Below, piece by piece: positions 1 to 8,539 of a DNA stretch of 56,956 nucleotides. The DNA is from Candidatus Bathyarchaeota archaeon (GTDB lineage Archaea; Thermoproteota; Bathyarchaeia; Bathyarchaeales; SOJC01). Numbering within the stretch: position 1 is the stretch's first letter; each line of letters opens with the position of its first letter. Under the pieces are notes generated by a model. The model worked only from the letters and a program-made list of their open reading frames with translations. It had not been told where the DNA came from and ran no database searches. A program made the position numbers and the translations under genes. The DNA is taken from contig CP070730.1 in assembly GCA_020351305.1 (NCBI GenBank), positions 953,725-1,010,680 on the forward strand, written 5' to 3'.

Positions 1-920
1 GTGAAGGATGTGCTTACCAGTATGGCAAAGTTGGTGTTGTCAGTTCTATGCTCTGCATAGCTCTGACCATTCACAGTTAACACGCCATTATAAGATTCCG
101 TAATAACCTCACCATATGGAGCGACACAGAAGGTCCTAACATAATCGTCAAAGAATTTTGAGTAATAAACAAACTTCGGTTCATACAAAACATCAGTCAG
201 CTCTTCTAAGACTGGTGCTTGAACCTCTACACGAACACCCACGTCAACTGGGTTATTCAGCGTTTTCAATCCTAAAGCCTGAGCTTCAGCCTTCAACCAT
301 TCGGCACCGCTTCGTCCAGGCGCGACGACAACGCACTTTCCTAGAATCCGTGTGCCATCAATTGTTTCAACGCCTTCAATGCTTCGATTCTTGACTATGA
401 GGCCCTTCACCTCAGACTTGGTTCTTACATCGACCTCATTCTCTAAAAACTTCCTCATTTTCAGAAGAGTTTCAGCACACTTCTCAGTTCCCATGTGGCG
501 AACTTTCTGTTGGACTAACTTCAAGCCAGCAAGGGAAGCTTTCCTCTCTATATCTTCTATTCGATCCATGTCAGTTCCGTAAAGGTTGTTAGGAGCACCA
601 AACCTTGTGTAAATCTTGTCAACATAGTCAACCAATTCGAGAAGTTCCTTTTGGTTGATATATTTTCCAAGTAGCCCACCCACCTCTGTAGAAAGAGTGA
701 GTTTTCCATCACTAAAAGCTCCTGCACCCCCCCATCCATGAAGAACATTGCATGGATCGCAGTTGATGCACCCAAAACCTCTACTAGCGGGGCACCTACG
801 TTTGTCAATATCCACCCCTTTATCCAACATAAGAATTTTCAATGATGTGTTTTCCACAAGTTCTAAAGCCGAGAATATGCCAGCAGGGCCCGCGCCCACA
901 ATTATCACGTCATATTTCAA
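1..920 (-). CDS. FAD-dependent dehydrogenase, COG2509-like (3' end outside window)
   Basis: About 306 residues are visible and the C-terminus lies beyond the left edge. Residues 9-14 read GAGPAG, the dinucleotide-binding P-loop of a Rossmann fold that follows a short beta strand. A Cys-rich stretch follows (RRCP, then CINCDPC), then GWGGAGAFSDGKL, a pattern I associate with the uncharacterised FAD-dependent dehydrogenases of COG2509. The substrate is unknown. I chose the TTG at 918-920 because GGAGGG (complement of 929-934) sits 8 nt upstream and the P-loop then starts at the normal distance from the N-terminus. The frame is open to the window edge. The reading frame is seen directly; the family assignment is from memory of the motif pattern. 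Confidence 0.8.
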   Translation of the reverse strand, partial: MKYDVIIVGAGPAGIFSALELVENTSLKILMLDKGVDIDKRRCPASRGFGCINCDPCNVLHGWGGAGAFSDGKLTLSTEVGGLLGKYINQKELLELVDYVDKIYTRFGAPNNLYGTDMDRIEDIERKASLAGLKLVQQKVRHMGTEKCAETLLKMRKFLENEVDVRTKSEVKGLIVKNRSIEGVETIDGTRILGKCVVVAPGRSGAEWLKAEAQALGLKTLNNPVDVGVRVEVQAPVLEELTDVLYEPKFVYYSKFFDDYVRTFCVAPYGEVITESYNGVLTVNGQSYAEHRTDNTNFAILVSTSF

Positions 921-1073
921 GAGGATTGCCCTCCAAGACCCTACACAAATAGCCTATCTGCAATATATCTCTATAGCCTTAAAAATTCATGAACTAGACG
1001 CAGCATGTCCATTAGAAAAATGCTGCAAGCGCCAATCTTTCACGCACTAAGTTCCATGAAATCTTGCATTCCA

Positions 1074-1352
1074 CTAATCTTTGATTGCTTCCAGAAGGCT
1101 CATCACATTCCAGAGCTTCACTCGCGTATATGGCGGCATGTTCGGATCTTGGAGAATATCGTCCAGCACAGAAATTGCATTAGAAGCCTTTACCGCCGGA
1201 GTCAATTCACCAGTCTGAAGCGAATCCATCGACTCTTTAGCAGCTCGTCTGATATTACGCGGAGTCGTCGTGTCCTCAGAAATCTGACCTAGCACCATCA
1301 TAGCTTGCCCTATTCTTTCCTCATATTCTTTCGACTTTTTCTTGCTTACCAA
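1074..1352 (-). CDS. UPF0147 family protein
   Basis: A small, charged, helical protein of 92 residues matching the archaeal UPF0147 family (COG1698), with the typical run RIGQAMMVLGQISEDTTTPRN and a C-terminal half predicted to be helical. The family is widely conserved in archaea; no biochemical role is known to me. An upstream TTG at 1385 is in frame. I prefer the TTG at 1350-1352, because GGAGGT (complement of 1359-1364) lies 6 nt before it and the resulting length matches the family's roughly 90 residues. It is transcribed in the same direction as the FAD dehydrogenase, 153 bases upstream of it. Confidence 0.85.
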   Translation of the reverse strand: MVSKKKSKEYEERIGQAMMVLGQISEDTTTPRNIRRAAKESMDSLQTGELTPAVKASNAISVLDDILQDPNMPPYTRVKLWNVMSLLEAIKD

Positions 1353-1581
1353 AGTTGTACCTCCACTGGGCAAAATTGAGTACAAGCCTCAAATTATTTT
1401 TGCACATAATATGAATGATTGAGGTTTTAAACTTGTCTGGAAACTCATATAGAACAAGGTCGCATGCTGGAACACTCAGATTGTAGTTGTGTCCTCTGAG
1501 TGTTGGTAATCATCTAGGCATTTTAATATTAACCATACACCAAATATGTAGCGGTTTAGATATTGTCGGTGATCATTAGAT

Positions 1582-1959
1582 GTGTGCAACGAGGTTTTAG
1601 GCTTGTCTGAAAAACCAAAAGGTATAGACCATATGGTGGATCTTCTGAAGCAAGGTGCAACACTTACGGAGCTCGCATGCCCAGCATGTGCTTCTCCTCT
1701 ATTTAGATTTAAAAATGGGGAGTTATGGTGCGCTAAATGTGAAAAACGAGTCATAGTAATAAAAGAAGGGGAAAACGCTGATAAAGCAATAGGGCAAGCG
1801 CAATTAAAGGCTCTGAAAAACACGATACTTTCGAAGATACAAGCAGTAGAAAAAAGAATTAGTGAAGAAGATGAGGTAGAGGAACTACAAAAACTTAATT
1901 CGGTTTTGGCTTCGCTTCTGGAAAATCTTGAAAAGGTAAGAAAAATTAAGGAAGCATAG
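1582..1959 (+). CDS. UPF0148 / Sjogren's autoantigen p27-like zinc-ribbon protein
   Basis: 125 residues. An N-terminal segment LLKQGATLTELACPACASP leads into a zinc ribbon with two CxxC pairs (CPAC, then CAKC), followed by a charged, probably coiled-coil C-terminal half. This is the layout of the archaeal UPF0148 family related to the eukaryotic autoantigen p27. The function is unknown; zinc binding is inferred from the four cysteines. The GTG at 1582 is preceded by GGTGATC at 1568-1574, a perfect match to the archaeal anti-Shine-Dalgarno sequence. A TTG at 1603 behind GAGGT is an alternative start. The stop abuts the next gene's GTG, so the two are likely co-translated. Confidence 0.8.
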   Translation: MCNEVLGLSEKPKGIDHMVDLLKQGATLTELACPACASPLFRFKNGELWCAKCEKRVIVIKEGENADKAIGQAQLKALKNTILSKIQAVEKRISEEDEVEELQKLNSVLASLLENLEKVRKIKEA

Positions 1960-2493
1960 GTGCTACTCCTGCTGGGTCATTATGAGAACTTTCCAAATAC
2001 AATCCATGGTATAGCCCGTTTCACTTATCGAGTTCAACAAAAGAAAATCCAGCAGGCAATCATTTCAGCCTTTCATCAATTGAATCTGGAAAAGCGGAAA
2101 CTTGAGGAAATCACCTTCTCTTCACCAAATTGTGAATTATCATTCGAGCTTGGTGTCGGGGAAGATGATGTGTTCACTTTTCTAGATAAAAATGAGGTGG
2201 ACATTTTGGATTCGGCGGTAGCTAAGAAAAGATTGACATTTCTTGATTTCTTATGTATTCTAAAATATCATGTTGTTAATAGTGTAATGAAGCGTACACC
2301 TTTGAAGTTTGATTACTATTTATTAAGATTCGCATTCAGTAAGAACTATATGGAGCTCTTAATTTGCCATGAGCGAGGACCACGCCATGTTCAAGTAGAG
2401 GCCATTATGGATTTTTTAACAAATCATATTAGGAATGAGTTGGCTGAACGTTATTCTATAACTTTTAAGCTTCAAAGTGTGTGGACAGTTTAA
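1960..2493 (+). CDS. Hypothetical protein paired with the UPF0148 gene
   Basis: 177 residues that I do not recognise. The N-terminus (LLLLGHYENFPNTIHGIARF) has no signal peptide or long hydrophobic segment. The rest is mixed alpha/beta with several basic patches and looks cytosolic. The GTG start begins on the base after the upstream TAG stop, with AAGGA at 1948-1952 as its ribosome binding site, so it forms a two-gene operon with the zinc-ribbon gene. Its stop overlaps the convergent thymidylate kinase gene by 4 nt. The tight coupling suggests a functional link to the UPF0148 protein, but nothing in the sequence says what it is. Confidence 0.7.
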   Translation: MLLLLGHYENFPNTIHGIARFTYRVQQKKIQQAIISAFHQLNLEKRKLEEITFSSPNCELSFELGVGEDDVFTFLDKNEVDILDSAVAKKRLTFLDFLCILKYHVVNSVMKRTPLKFDYYLLRFAFSKNYMELLICHERGPRHVQVEAIMDFLTNHIRNELAERYSITFKLQSVWTV

Positions 2494-3104
2494 TGTTTTT
2501 CTAAAAATCTTAAGACAATGTTCTCAATGGTTTTGGCTACCTGGTTTATTGAGTGGTTTCCATCAACCATTTCAAGGTGTTTTTCCTTGACTAGTTTTAG
2601 ATAATTCCTCCTGACTTTTTTCTGGATGTGGGGAGTCTCCATTACCGATTTTCGCCGTTTCATGCGCTTGAATACAATTTCCGGTGGCACATCTATGTAT
2701 ATTGCCAAATCAGGCTTGATAGCGTATCTATTGATTTGCTCAATCCAACCCAAGTTGATGTTAGACGCTCCCTGATATGCAATAGAAGAATAAACATAGC
2801 GGTCGCAGACGACGATTTTTTCTGCCTTAATGGAAAGCTCGATCTCTTTTTCAATGTGATCAACCCTGTCAGCTGCAAAAAATACAGCTTCGACGATTGT
2901 TGGAACCCGGAGGCTTCCTTGGAGCATATTCCTGCGTATCATTTGGCCAAGGATACCATTACTGGGCTCTGTGGTGTAGATGGCATCATAAGCTTTGATT
3001 TTCAGGGTTTCAACAAGGAGATGCGCTTGAGTGGTCTTCCCACTGCCATCAATCCCCTCAATGCAGATGAATACACCTTTGCGCTTCCTTGGCATCTCTC
3101 GCAC
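2490..3104 (-). CDS. tmk: Thymidylate kinase (dTMP kinase)
   Basis: 204 residues, the usual length for dTMP kinase, which phosphorylates dTMP to dTDP for DNA synthesis. Residues 17-25 (GIDGSGKTT) form the P-loop. The TTEPS segment, the DRVDHIEKEI region and CDRYVYSSIAYQG match the substrate-binding DRY motif of the family. A basic lid region (FKRMKRRKS) follows. The GTG start is chosen because GGAGG lies about 9 nt upstream; the ATG three codons later is too far from it. It stands alone on the minus strand between a convergent gene and kynureninase. Confidence 0.93.
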   Translation of the reverse strand: MREMPRKRKGVFICIEGIDGSGKTTQAHLLVETLKIKAYDAIYTTEPSNGILGQMIRRNMLQGSLRVPTIVEAVFFAADRVDHIEKEIELSIKAEKIVVCDRYVYSSIAYQGASNINLGWIEQINRYAIKPDLAIYIDVPPEIVFKRMKRRKSVMETPHIQKKVRRNYLKLVKEKHLEMVDGNHSINQVAKTIENIVLRFLEKH

Positions 3105-3220
3105 CGACCCTTGCCTCCTAACATCATTCGTTCATGTTTATTAAATTGCACGAGCGCGCATTTTCACAACGCAGTTTTGTAATCCAGTGTGTGCGTAGTC
3201 ATAATTTTATTTCAGGGCAT

Positions 3221-4510
3221 CTACGGTATCTCCTTTCTTTCCTCGGGGAATCGTCTATATTCTTTGTTATCGATTATTGCCTTCAAGTGTTGGCCGATTT
3301 CCCAAACTTCATGGAAAGTATTGTAGAGTGGTGTTGGAGCTATTCTTATCACATTGGGGGGTCTGAAATCAGAAATTACGCCTCTTGTTTGCAATGCTTC
3401 GCTTATCCTCATTCCTTCCGTATGTTCAACCGCGATGTGCCCGCCTCTTTGTTCCGGTTCTCTTGGGGTTCCAATTGAAAAATCATATGGGTCCATGGAG
3501 AGAAGCTCATCAATTAAGTAAATAAGGTACGAAGTCAGCTTCAATGATTTCTCTCTAATAGCATCTATTCCAGCCTCAAAAATTATTTTAAGAGAGCCTT
3601 CGAGAGGAGCTGAACTCAGAATGGGTGGTGACGAAATCTGCCATCCTCCTGCACTCTTAGAATGCTCAAAGTCGATGCACAGGTCAAATTGCCTTTCTTT
3701 GACATACCCAAACCAACCTGCAAGTGCAGGCTCCAGGTCGAAGTGATCTTTGTTAATGTATATAAAGGCAGTTCCGCCTGGTCCACCGTTTAGATACTTG
3801 TAGCTGCACCAGAGGGCAAAATCCACGCTCCACTTGTCAAGGTGATGAGGCACGACACCAATTGAATGAGAGCAGTCAAAACCTATCGGTATTCCCCTTT
3901 CATGCGCTTCTTTTGTGAGCCGTTGCATATCAAGTAGCTGCCCACTTCTGTACAACACTGATGGGAGAAAGACAAGAGCAACATGACTGTCCATCATTTC
4001 AATAATCTGATCTTCATTCAATATCCGGCCTCCCTCGGCTGGAGCGAGAATTAGGTCTCGATCTGAATTTCCTCTCAACCTCACCACACTTCTTAGAGCA
4101 TATATATCCGTGGGAAAGGTCAGTTCATCCCCGAGTATCTTTCTCCTGTTTCCTTCGGGCTGATAGAAAGTGTTCACAAGTGAGTGTATGTTGACCGTGG
4201 TTGTCCCCGTAGCCACCACCTCCTCGGGTTCTGCCCCTACAATCCTAGCACACATTGAACCAAGTTCTTCGGCGAAGTAGAACCATGGAAGCTTTGCCTT
4301 GGTCCAACCCTTTATACCGAGGATCTTCCACTCGTCCAAAACACGGATTATCGATCTTTCAGACTCTACTGAAAGAAGACCCAACGAATTGCCATCCACA
4401 TAAATTGTTTTATCAGGGATATAGAACCGTTTCCGAAATCTTGCGAGAGGGTCTTCAAGATCAAGTCTGCACGCAAAATCTTTGCTCGTTTCAAATCTGA
4501 AATCTACCAT
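3221..4510 (-). CDS. kynU: Kynureninase
   Basis: 429 residues with the full kynureninase (fold-type I PLP enzyme) pattern. Family members cleave kynurenine to anthranilate and alanine. Visible landmarks: YVDGNSLGL near residue 40, the cofactor-binding FDCSHSIG with Asp212, and the Schiff-base lysine in SYKYLNGGPGG (Lys238). No other kynurenine or tryptophan degradation gene is in the window, so the substrate pathway is unclear. The enzyme may feed anthranilate synthesis or salvage, or act on a related substrate. A TATA-like element (complement of 4548-4557) lies about 42 nt upstream of the ATG. Confidence 0.9.
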   Translation of the reverse strand: MVDFRFETSKDFACRLDLEDPLARFRKRFYIPDKTIYVDGNSLGLLSVESERSIIRVLDEWKILGIKGWTKAKLPWFYFAEELGSMCARIVGAEPEEVVATGTTTVNIHSLVNTFYQPEGNRRKILGDELTFPTDIYALRSVVRLRGNSDRDLILAPAEGGRILNEDQIIEMMDSHVALVFLPSVLYRSGQLLDMQRLTKEAHERGIPIGFDCSHSIGVVPHHLDKWSVDFALWCSYKYLNGGPGGTAFIYINKDHFDLEPALAGWFGYVKERQFDLCIDFEHSKSAGGWQISSPPILSSAPLEGSLKIIFEAGIDAIREKSLKLTSYLIYLIDELLSMDPYDFSIGTPREPEQRGGHIAVEHTEGMRISEALQTRGVISDFRPPNVIRIAPTPLYNTFHEVWEIGQHLKAIIDNKEYRRFPEERKEIP

Positions 4511-4547
4511 TGAGCCTCACTTCTGTCACTGTAAGCTTCGCAAGTTG

Positions 4548-4557
4548 CTTATATTTT
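4548..4557 (-). promoter_or_regulatory. Candidate TATA box for kynU
   Basis: On the minus strand this reads AAAATATAAG, followed about 40 nt later by the kynureninase ATG and preceded by an A-rich stretch. Spacing suits an archaeal promoter with a short leader. It is a sequence match only. Confidence 0.4.
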
Positions 4558-5085
4558 CGTACTGCATGCATAAGAAGGAATATAAACAGACTGGGCCTAT
4601 GTTACAATTCTACTTGCGCGCGCTACAAATATAACTGAAGAGCCACATGCCAATCAAACAACAACTCCAATAGTTTTGTAATTTTGCCCATTTTTCTTCA
4701 AATTTTTTTCTAAAATTTTTCTATTTTTTAACATCATTGAAAAGACCATGGATTATTATATTATAAGGCAAAAATTTGTGTCACATGACCTATACCAACG
4801 ACCACTCCCATTTTTATACCACACTTGATACATGGACTTTTCACCTAATTTAAGGGTCAAATGAAAAATCTAGGAAAAAAATGAAAAATTCTTTCTAAAT
4901 ATGCGTGCATCAAAATTCACAATAGTTTGCTTACGCTATAAGATTGAATTTTTCTCATTGGTTTCCATTTATGGGGCTTTAATCCCATCTCACACACAAA
5001 CCAACCGTTTAAAAAGTCTAGTACAGGCTGTTCTAAAGCGTGGTATTATCTATAATGAAGAGAACTTTAAAGCTAGGCTAAGACC
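4558..5085. other. AT-rich intergenic region without a convincing gene
   Basis: This stretch between divergent kynU and the surface protein gene at 5086 holds long T and A tracts (about 4680-4740 and 4860-4900), a GCGCGCGC run near 4616 and two copies of ATGAAAAAT near 4862-4893. TTTAAAAAG at 5008-5016 could be a TATA box for the downstream gene. A 62-codon frame at 4901-5089 has no ribosome binding site, no family resemblance, and overlaps the next start. I see no structured RNA. Confidence 0.5.
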
Positions 5086-5682
5086 ATGAGGTTTCGTTTC
5101 AAGTATCTTCCAACAATTGTGATATTGATTATCGCTGGGATTCTGAGTGTTTGGTACTTCTATCCAAGTCCTAATCCTGCTTTTTATGAAGAAGATTTTG
5201 AACAGGGTCTAGGGGATTGGCTGAAAGACGCTGATCTGCCTCTAGATCCGAACAATCCTGGGCACTCTGTGACTTGGAACATCTCTAGAGTGACTAAAAT
5301 ATCCTCTTCTGGACAATATTCGCTAGAATTGCATATTGATGGGAGGCAGGACGATGGCACAATTTGGTTAGAGAAAGAAATACAAACAAAGAACAACTCG
5401 CAAATTCACGTTACGATCTCTTTTGAATTCTACAGTGAACAAGAGAGTTTCAACATTATAGCTGGCGTGTGTGCTTATGCTGGAATTTCCAATCCAACAC
5501 TTGAAGAAGACTTCACTGTTCTTGGCCCTGCCAATGAAGTAGAAGGATGGAAACGCTATACTCACAAAAAAACTCTGATAACGGATTCTACTGGAAAAGT
5601 GTGGGTTGCTTTAGGAATTACTGTAAGATGGGAAACTGAAATGACCTATAATATAGACGATATAAAGATAATTATCGACTAG
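5086..5682 (+). CDS. Membrane-anchored extracytoplasmic protein, jelly-roll-like
   Basis: 198 residues. Residues 1-26 are a basic start followed by a hydrophobic segment (LPTIVILIIAGILSVWYFY) that can act as an uncleaved signal anchor. The rest is predicted to be outside the cell, beta-rich and acidic. It begins with EEDFEQGLGDW, a type of opening seen in carbohydrate-binding jelly-roll modules, and ends with a strand-rich YNIDDIKIII. I infer a galactose-binding-like or CBM-like sandwich fold. No catalytic motif is visible and no partner gene is adjacent. Confidence 0.7.
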   Translation: MRFRFKYLPTIVILIIAGILSVWYFYPSPNPAFYEEDFEQGLGDWLKDADLPLDPNNPGHSVTWNISRVTKISSSGQYSLELHIDGRQDDGTIWLEKEIQTKNNSQIHVTISFEFYSEQESFNIIAGVCAYAGISNPTLEEDFTVLGPANEVEGWKRYTHKKTLITDSTGKVWVALGITVRWETEMTYNIDDIKIIID

Positions 5683-5773
5683 AAACTCAGTATGGCAAGC
5701 AAGCATATGCGCACGCATGTTCCATTTTTTCGATAGTTATTAAAAGCGCGTACAAATAGCTTCATGCGTGCAA

Positions 5774-6787
5774 TCATAGTTTTACGCCATCAATTCTGGT
5801 TCCGCAATAAGGACATTTAGAGTTTTTAACCATATTTTTCAGGATTCGATAACCATATCGATGAATGAGTGGTTTCCCGCATTCATAGCAGTAGGTGTTT
5901 TCCCCAGCTTCACCAGGTACATTTCCCTCATAGACATATCTTAAACCAGCATTCAGACCAATCTCTCTTGCTTTACGAAGAACTGTGATAGAGGTGTGAG
6001 GTAAATATAGGAGCTTATATGTTGGATAGAACTGACTGATGTGCCAAGGTATTTCCTTACCAACTGTCACAATAAACTCAGCGATTTTGGACAGTTCTTT
6101 TTCCGAGTCATTCAAAGTAGGGATGATCAGAGTTGTGATCTCAGTCCAAATTCCTAAGCTCTTGTGAAGCCGGATAGAGTCCAAGACAGGATTCAAGCTA
6201 GCACCACAAATCTTGCGGTAAAAATCGTCATTAAAACTCTTTAAGTCAATATTAGCAGCATCTAAATAGGGTTTTATCTCAACCAGGGCTTCCTCGGTGA
6301 TATACCCGTTCGTAACAAATACATTTTTTATCCCCTCCTTTTTTGCAAGTTTTGCTATGTCATAGGCATATTCAAAGAAAATGGTGGGTTCGCTGTACGT
6401 GTAAGCTATGCTTTCACAGTTTTGATACTTTGCAGCCATAACAACCTCTTCAGGAGGCGTGTCACATCCGGGCATAATGGTTAGCTCTTTTGGTATCTGA
6501 GAAATTTGATAATTTTGACAGTGACTACATTTGAAGTTGCATCCAGCAGTAGCGATGGAGTAAGCCCTTGAACCAGGGAGGAAGTGGAAAAGAGGTTTTT
6601 TCTCTATAGGATCTATTGCGCTGGAAATTGTCTTTCCATATACTATGCTATAGAGCACTCCTTTTCTATTCTCTCTAACTCGACAAATTCCCCTCTTCGA
6701 ATCAGGGATTCGAGGGCATCTATGACTACACAAATTACATTTAACAATGTTATCGTCAAATTTCTCGTAAAACATTGCTTCTTTCAT
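5774..6787 (-). CDS. amrS: AmmeMemoRadiSam system radical SAM enzyme
   Basis: 337 residues, PflA-like radical SAM protein (COG1180). Cys83, Cys87 and Cys90 (GCNFKCSHC) bind the SAM-cleaving [4Fe-4S] cluster. Additional cysteine pairs occur at the N-terminus (CNLC, residues 17-20) and at the C-terminus (CYEC and CPYC). This layout is that of the radical SAM member of the AmmeMemoRadiSam system, whose other members are MEMO and AMMECR1 proteins. The reaction is not known to me. MEMO is encoded 13 kb away (20083-20931); no AMMECR1 gene is in the window. Confidence 0.85.
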   Translation of the reverse strand: MKEAMFYEKFDDNIVKCNLCSHRCPRIPDSKRGICRVRENRKGVLYSIVYGKTISSAIDPIEKKPLFHFLPGSRAYSIATAGCNFKCSHCQNYQISQIPKELTIMPGCDTPPEEVVMAAKYQNCESIAYTYSEPTIFFEYAYDIAKLAKKEGIKNVFVTNGYITEEALVEIKPYLDAANIDLKSFNDDFYRKICGASLNPVLDSIRLHKSLGIWTEITTLIIPTLNDSEKELSKIAEFIVTVGKEIPWHISQFYPTYKLLYLPHTSITVLRKAREIGLNAGLRYVYEGNVPGEAGENTYCYECGKPLIHRYGYRILKNMVKNSKCPYCGTRIDGVKL

Positions 6788-6910
6788 TCAGAAATCTTCC
6801 ACATTTTAGAAGGACATAACTCCACTTAAACATTAAAAAAATCATTCATACACACCTATAAAATAATTCAGCAACAAATTCTTGCCAATTATTCAGTGCA
6901 TTTTAACACA

Positions 6911-6921
6911 GCCTTATATAG
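6911..6921 (+). promoter_or_regulatory. Candidate TATA box for the HD phosphohydrolase gene
   Basis: CCTTATATAGC lies about 38 nt upstream of the ATG at 6955. The expected transcription start would be near 6940, leaving a very short leader with little room for a ribosome binding site. Confidence 0.45.
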
Positions 6922-6954
6922 CGATAGCCAAGATAAAACTGCGTTGAAAAAGGC

Positions 6955-8232
6955 ATGGATCAACGCTGGGGTGAAATAAAAGATCCAGTTTATGGTTATG
7001 TTTACATAACCAAGACCGAAAAGGATATCATAGATTCTTTTCCGATGCAACGTCTCCATAGACTTCGTCAACTTGCAGGAGCAGAATATGTATATCCAGG
7101 AGCCAACCACACTCGCTTTGAACATTCTATAGGCACTATGTATCTAGCTCAGCGACTAACAGAGAACTTCAATCTAACCCAACATTTATCAAAAGAAGAG
7201 ATACAAATGATCCATTCTGCAGCGCTGCTTCATGATGTGGGACATGGCCCATTTTCCCATGTTTTTGAATATTTGCTTGAGAAATATTTGAACAAAACTC
7301 ACGAAGAAATGACAGTTTGGGTAATCAGGAAATCTGAGTTAGGCGATATCCTGGAAAGGGCAGGATATGATGTTGAAGCGCTGGCTAAACTTGCTGTAGG
7401 TTCGCTGCAGCGTAAAGGGAAAGCATTTATGGACCAAATAATTCAGAGCGCTGTCGATGTCGACAAACTCGACTTCATCGTTAGAGACACACACCACACT
7501 GGCGCAGAATATGGCAACGTAGACATATTCCGTCTGATCCATATGCTAGATGTATTAGATGAGAATCTAGCAGTAGATTTGGGAGCACTTTCTGCGCTCG
7601 AGTCTTTTATTCTAGCTCGTATAGAGTCCTTCAAAAGCATCTATTTTCATCGTGTGAGTAGGGCAACCCAAATAATGCTTGCCATGGCTATGGAAAGAGC
7701 AAAGGATGAACTGGGGCTTGTAAGTTTTGAGTCTACTGAGGAATATTTAGCCTTAAACGATTACACAGTCTGGACGATGTTGAAACTTTGTGAAAAATCT
7801 CGAAGTCTTATGGAGAACCTAGAAAGACGACGACTGCTCAAATGTGCTTATGACCAAACATTCCATGTCAAAGACAAGACAGTCTCAAAGTTGTTTAGCA
7901 CCGAGGAAATCCGCAGCGAGATGAGAGACAAGATTGCGGAAAAAGCTGGTGTAGAGTTAGAATCTGTAGTTATTGATGTGCCAACATTACCTTCTGTACC
8001 CTACAGGCATTCTAACCTCATGGAACCAATGGAAATTCCTATCTTCTATAAAACAAAAGATGGAAAGAGAATCTCTCAGCGCCTTAGCGAAGTCTCAAGA
8101 ATCTTTGAAGCATTAAAAGGTTTCATTAATGTCGTTCGCGTCTATACCGAGGAAAAACATCGAGCAGAAGTTGCTAAAGCAGCCGAAAAAGTGTTAGGTG
8201 AACTCCCTTATTCAGCAAGAATATCCTTCTAA
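6955..8232 (+). CDS. HD-domain phosphohydrolase (COG1078, SAMHD1/dGTPase-related)
   Basis: 425 residues. The metal-binding HD signature is complete: His57 within NHTRFEHSIG, His93-Asp94 within LLHDVGHGPFSH, and the later Asp in DVDKLDFIVRD, which is followed by TGAEYG. This matches the COG1078 branch that includes SAMHD1-like and dGTPase-like enzymes. A dNTP or nucleotide-monophosphate substrate is likely by family, but is not shown by the sequence. The gene is monocistronic, divergent from the radical SAM gene, with its own TATA-like element. Confidence 0.88.
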   Translation: MDQRWGEIKDPVYGYVYITKTEKDIIDSFPMQRLHRLRQLAGAEYVYPGANHTRFEHSIGTMYLAQRLTENFNLTQHLSKEEIQMIHSAALLHDVGHGPFSHVFEYLLEKYLNKTHEEMTVWVIRKSELGDILERAGYDVEALAKLAVGSLQRKGKAFMDQIIQSAVDVDKLDFIVRDTHHTGAEYGNVDIFRLIHMLDVLDENLAVDLGALSALESFILARIESFKSIYFHRVSRATQIMLAMAMERAKDELGLVSFESTEEYLALNDYTVWTMLKLCEKSRSLMENLERRRLLKCAYDQTFHVKDKTVSKLFSTEEIRSEMRDKIAEKAGVELESVVIDVPTLPSVPYRHSNLMEPMEIPIFYKTKDGKRISQRLSEVSRIFEALKGFINVVRVYTEEKHRAEVAKAAEKVLGELPYSARISF

Positions 8233-8361
8233 CAAAAATTGGAATCTGAAAGCTCTTTAAGCACATTAATTCTTGGACCTTCATTCACTCCCTTAACAGA
8301 ATGCTTTAAAGCTGATTGGCCATTACAAAACTTGTCAAGTTAAAAGAGGTGGAAGACCAAA

Positions 8362-8484
8362 ATGGGAGTTAACCAGGTTGGAGAAAAGTACGTGTGTAAC
8401 ATCTGTGGTAACGAGGTTACAGTGACTAAAGTTGGTGGCGGAGTCCTTGTCTGCTGTGGACAACCTATGGATTTGATTGAGTAG
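8362..8484 (+). CDS. Desulforedoxin-like iron protein (desulfoferrodoxin N-domain)
   Basis: A 40-residue protein. It has CNIC at residues 12-15 and a Cys-Cys pair at 31-32 followed by GQPM, which is the CxxC...CC rubredoxin-type Fe(Cys)4 site of desulforedoxin and of the N-terminal domain of desulfoferrodoxin. There is no second domain with a superoxide-reducing centre. A purine-rich GAGGTGG lies about 10 nt before the ATG. It is convergent with the archaeoflavoprotein gene. An electron-carrier role is inferred from the family. Confidence 0.85.
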   Translation: MGVNQVGEKYVCNICGNEVTVTKVGGGVLVCCGQPMDLIE

Positions 8485-8539
8485 AAGGGTTCATCATATC
8501 TAGCGCGCGCAGAAACTTATTTAGTTTCTAGGCCCTTCA

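Noticed and set aside
557-808. 83-codon minus-strand frame within the FAD dehydrogenase
   Set aside because: It is out of frame with the 918-codon-start dehydrogenase, whose GAGPAG motif and cysteine pattern run continuously through the same DNA.
4901-5089. 62-codon frame upstream of the surface protein
   Set aside because: No ribosome binding site, no family features, and it overlaps the next start.
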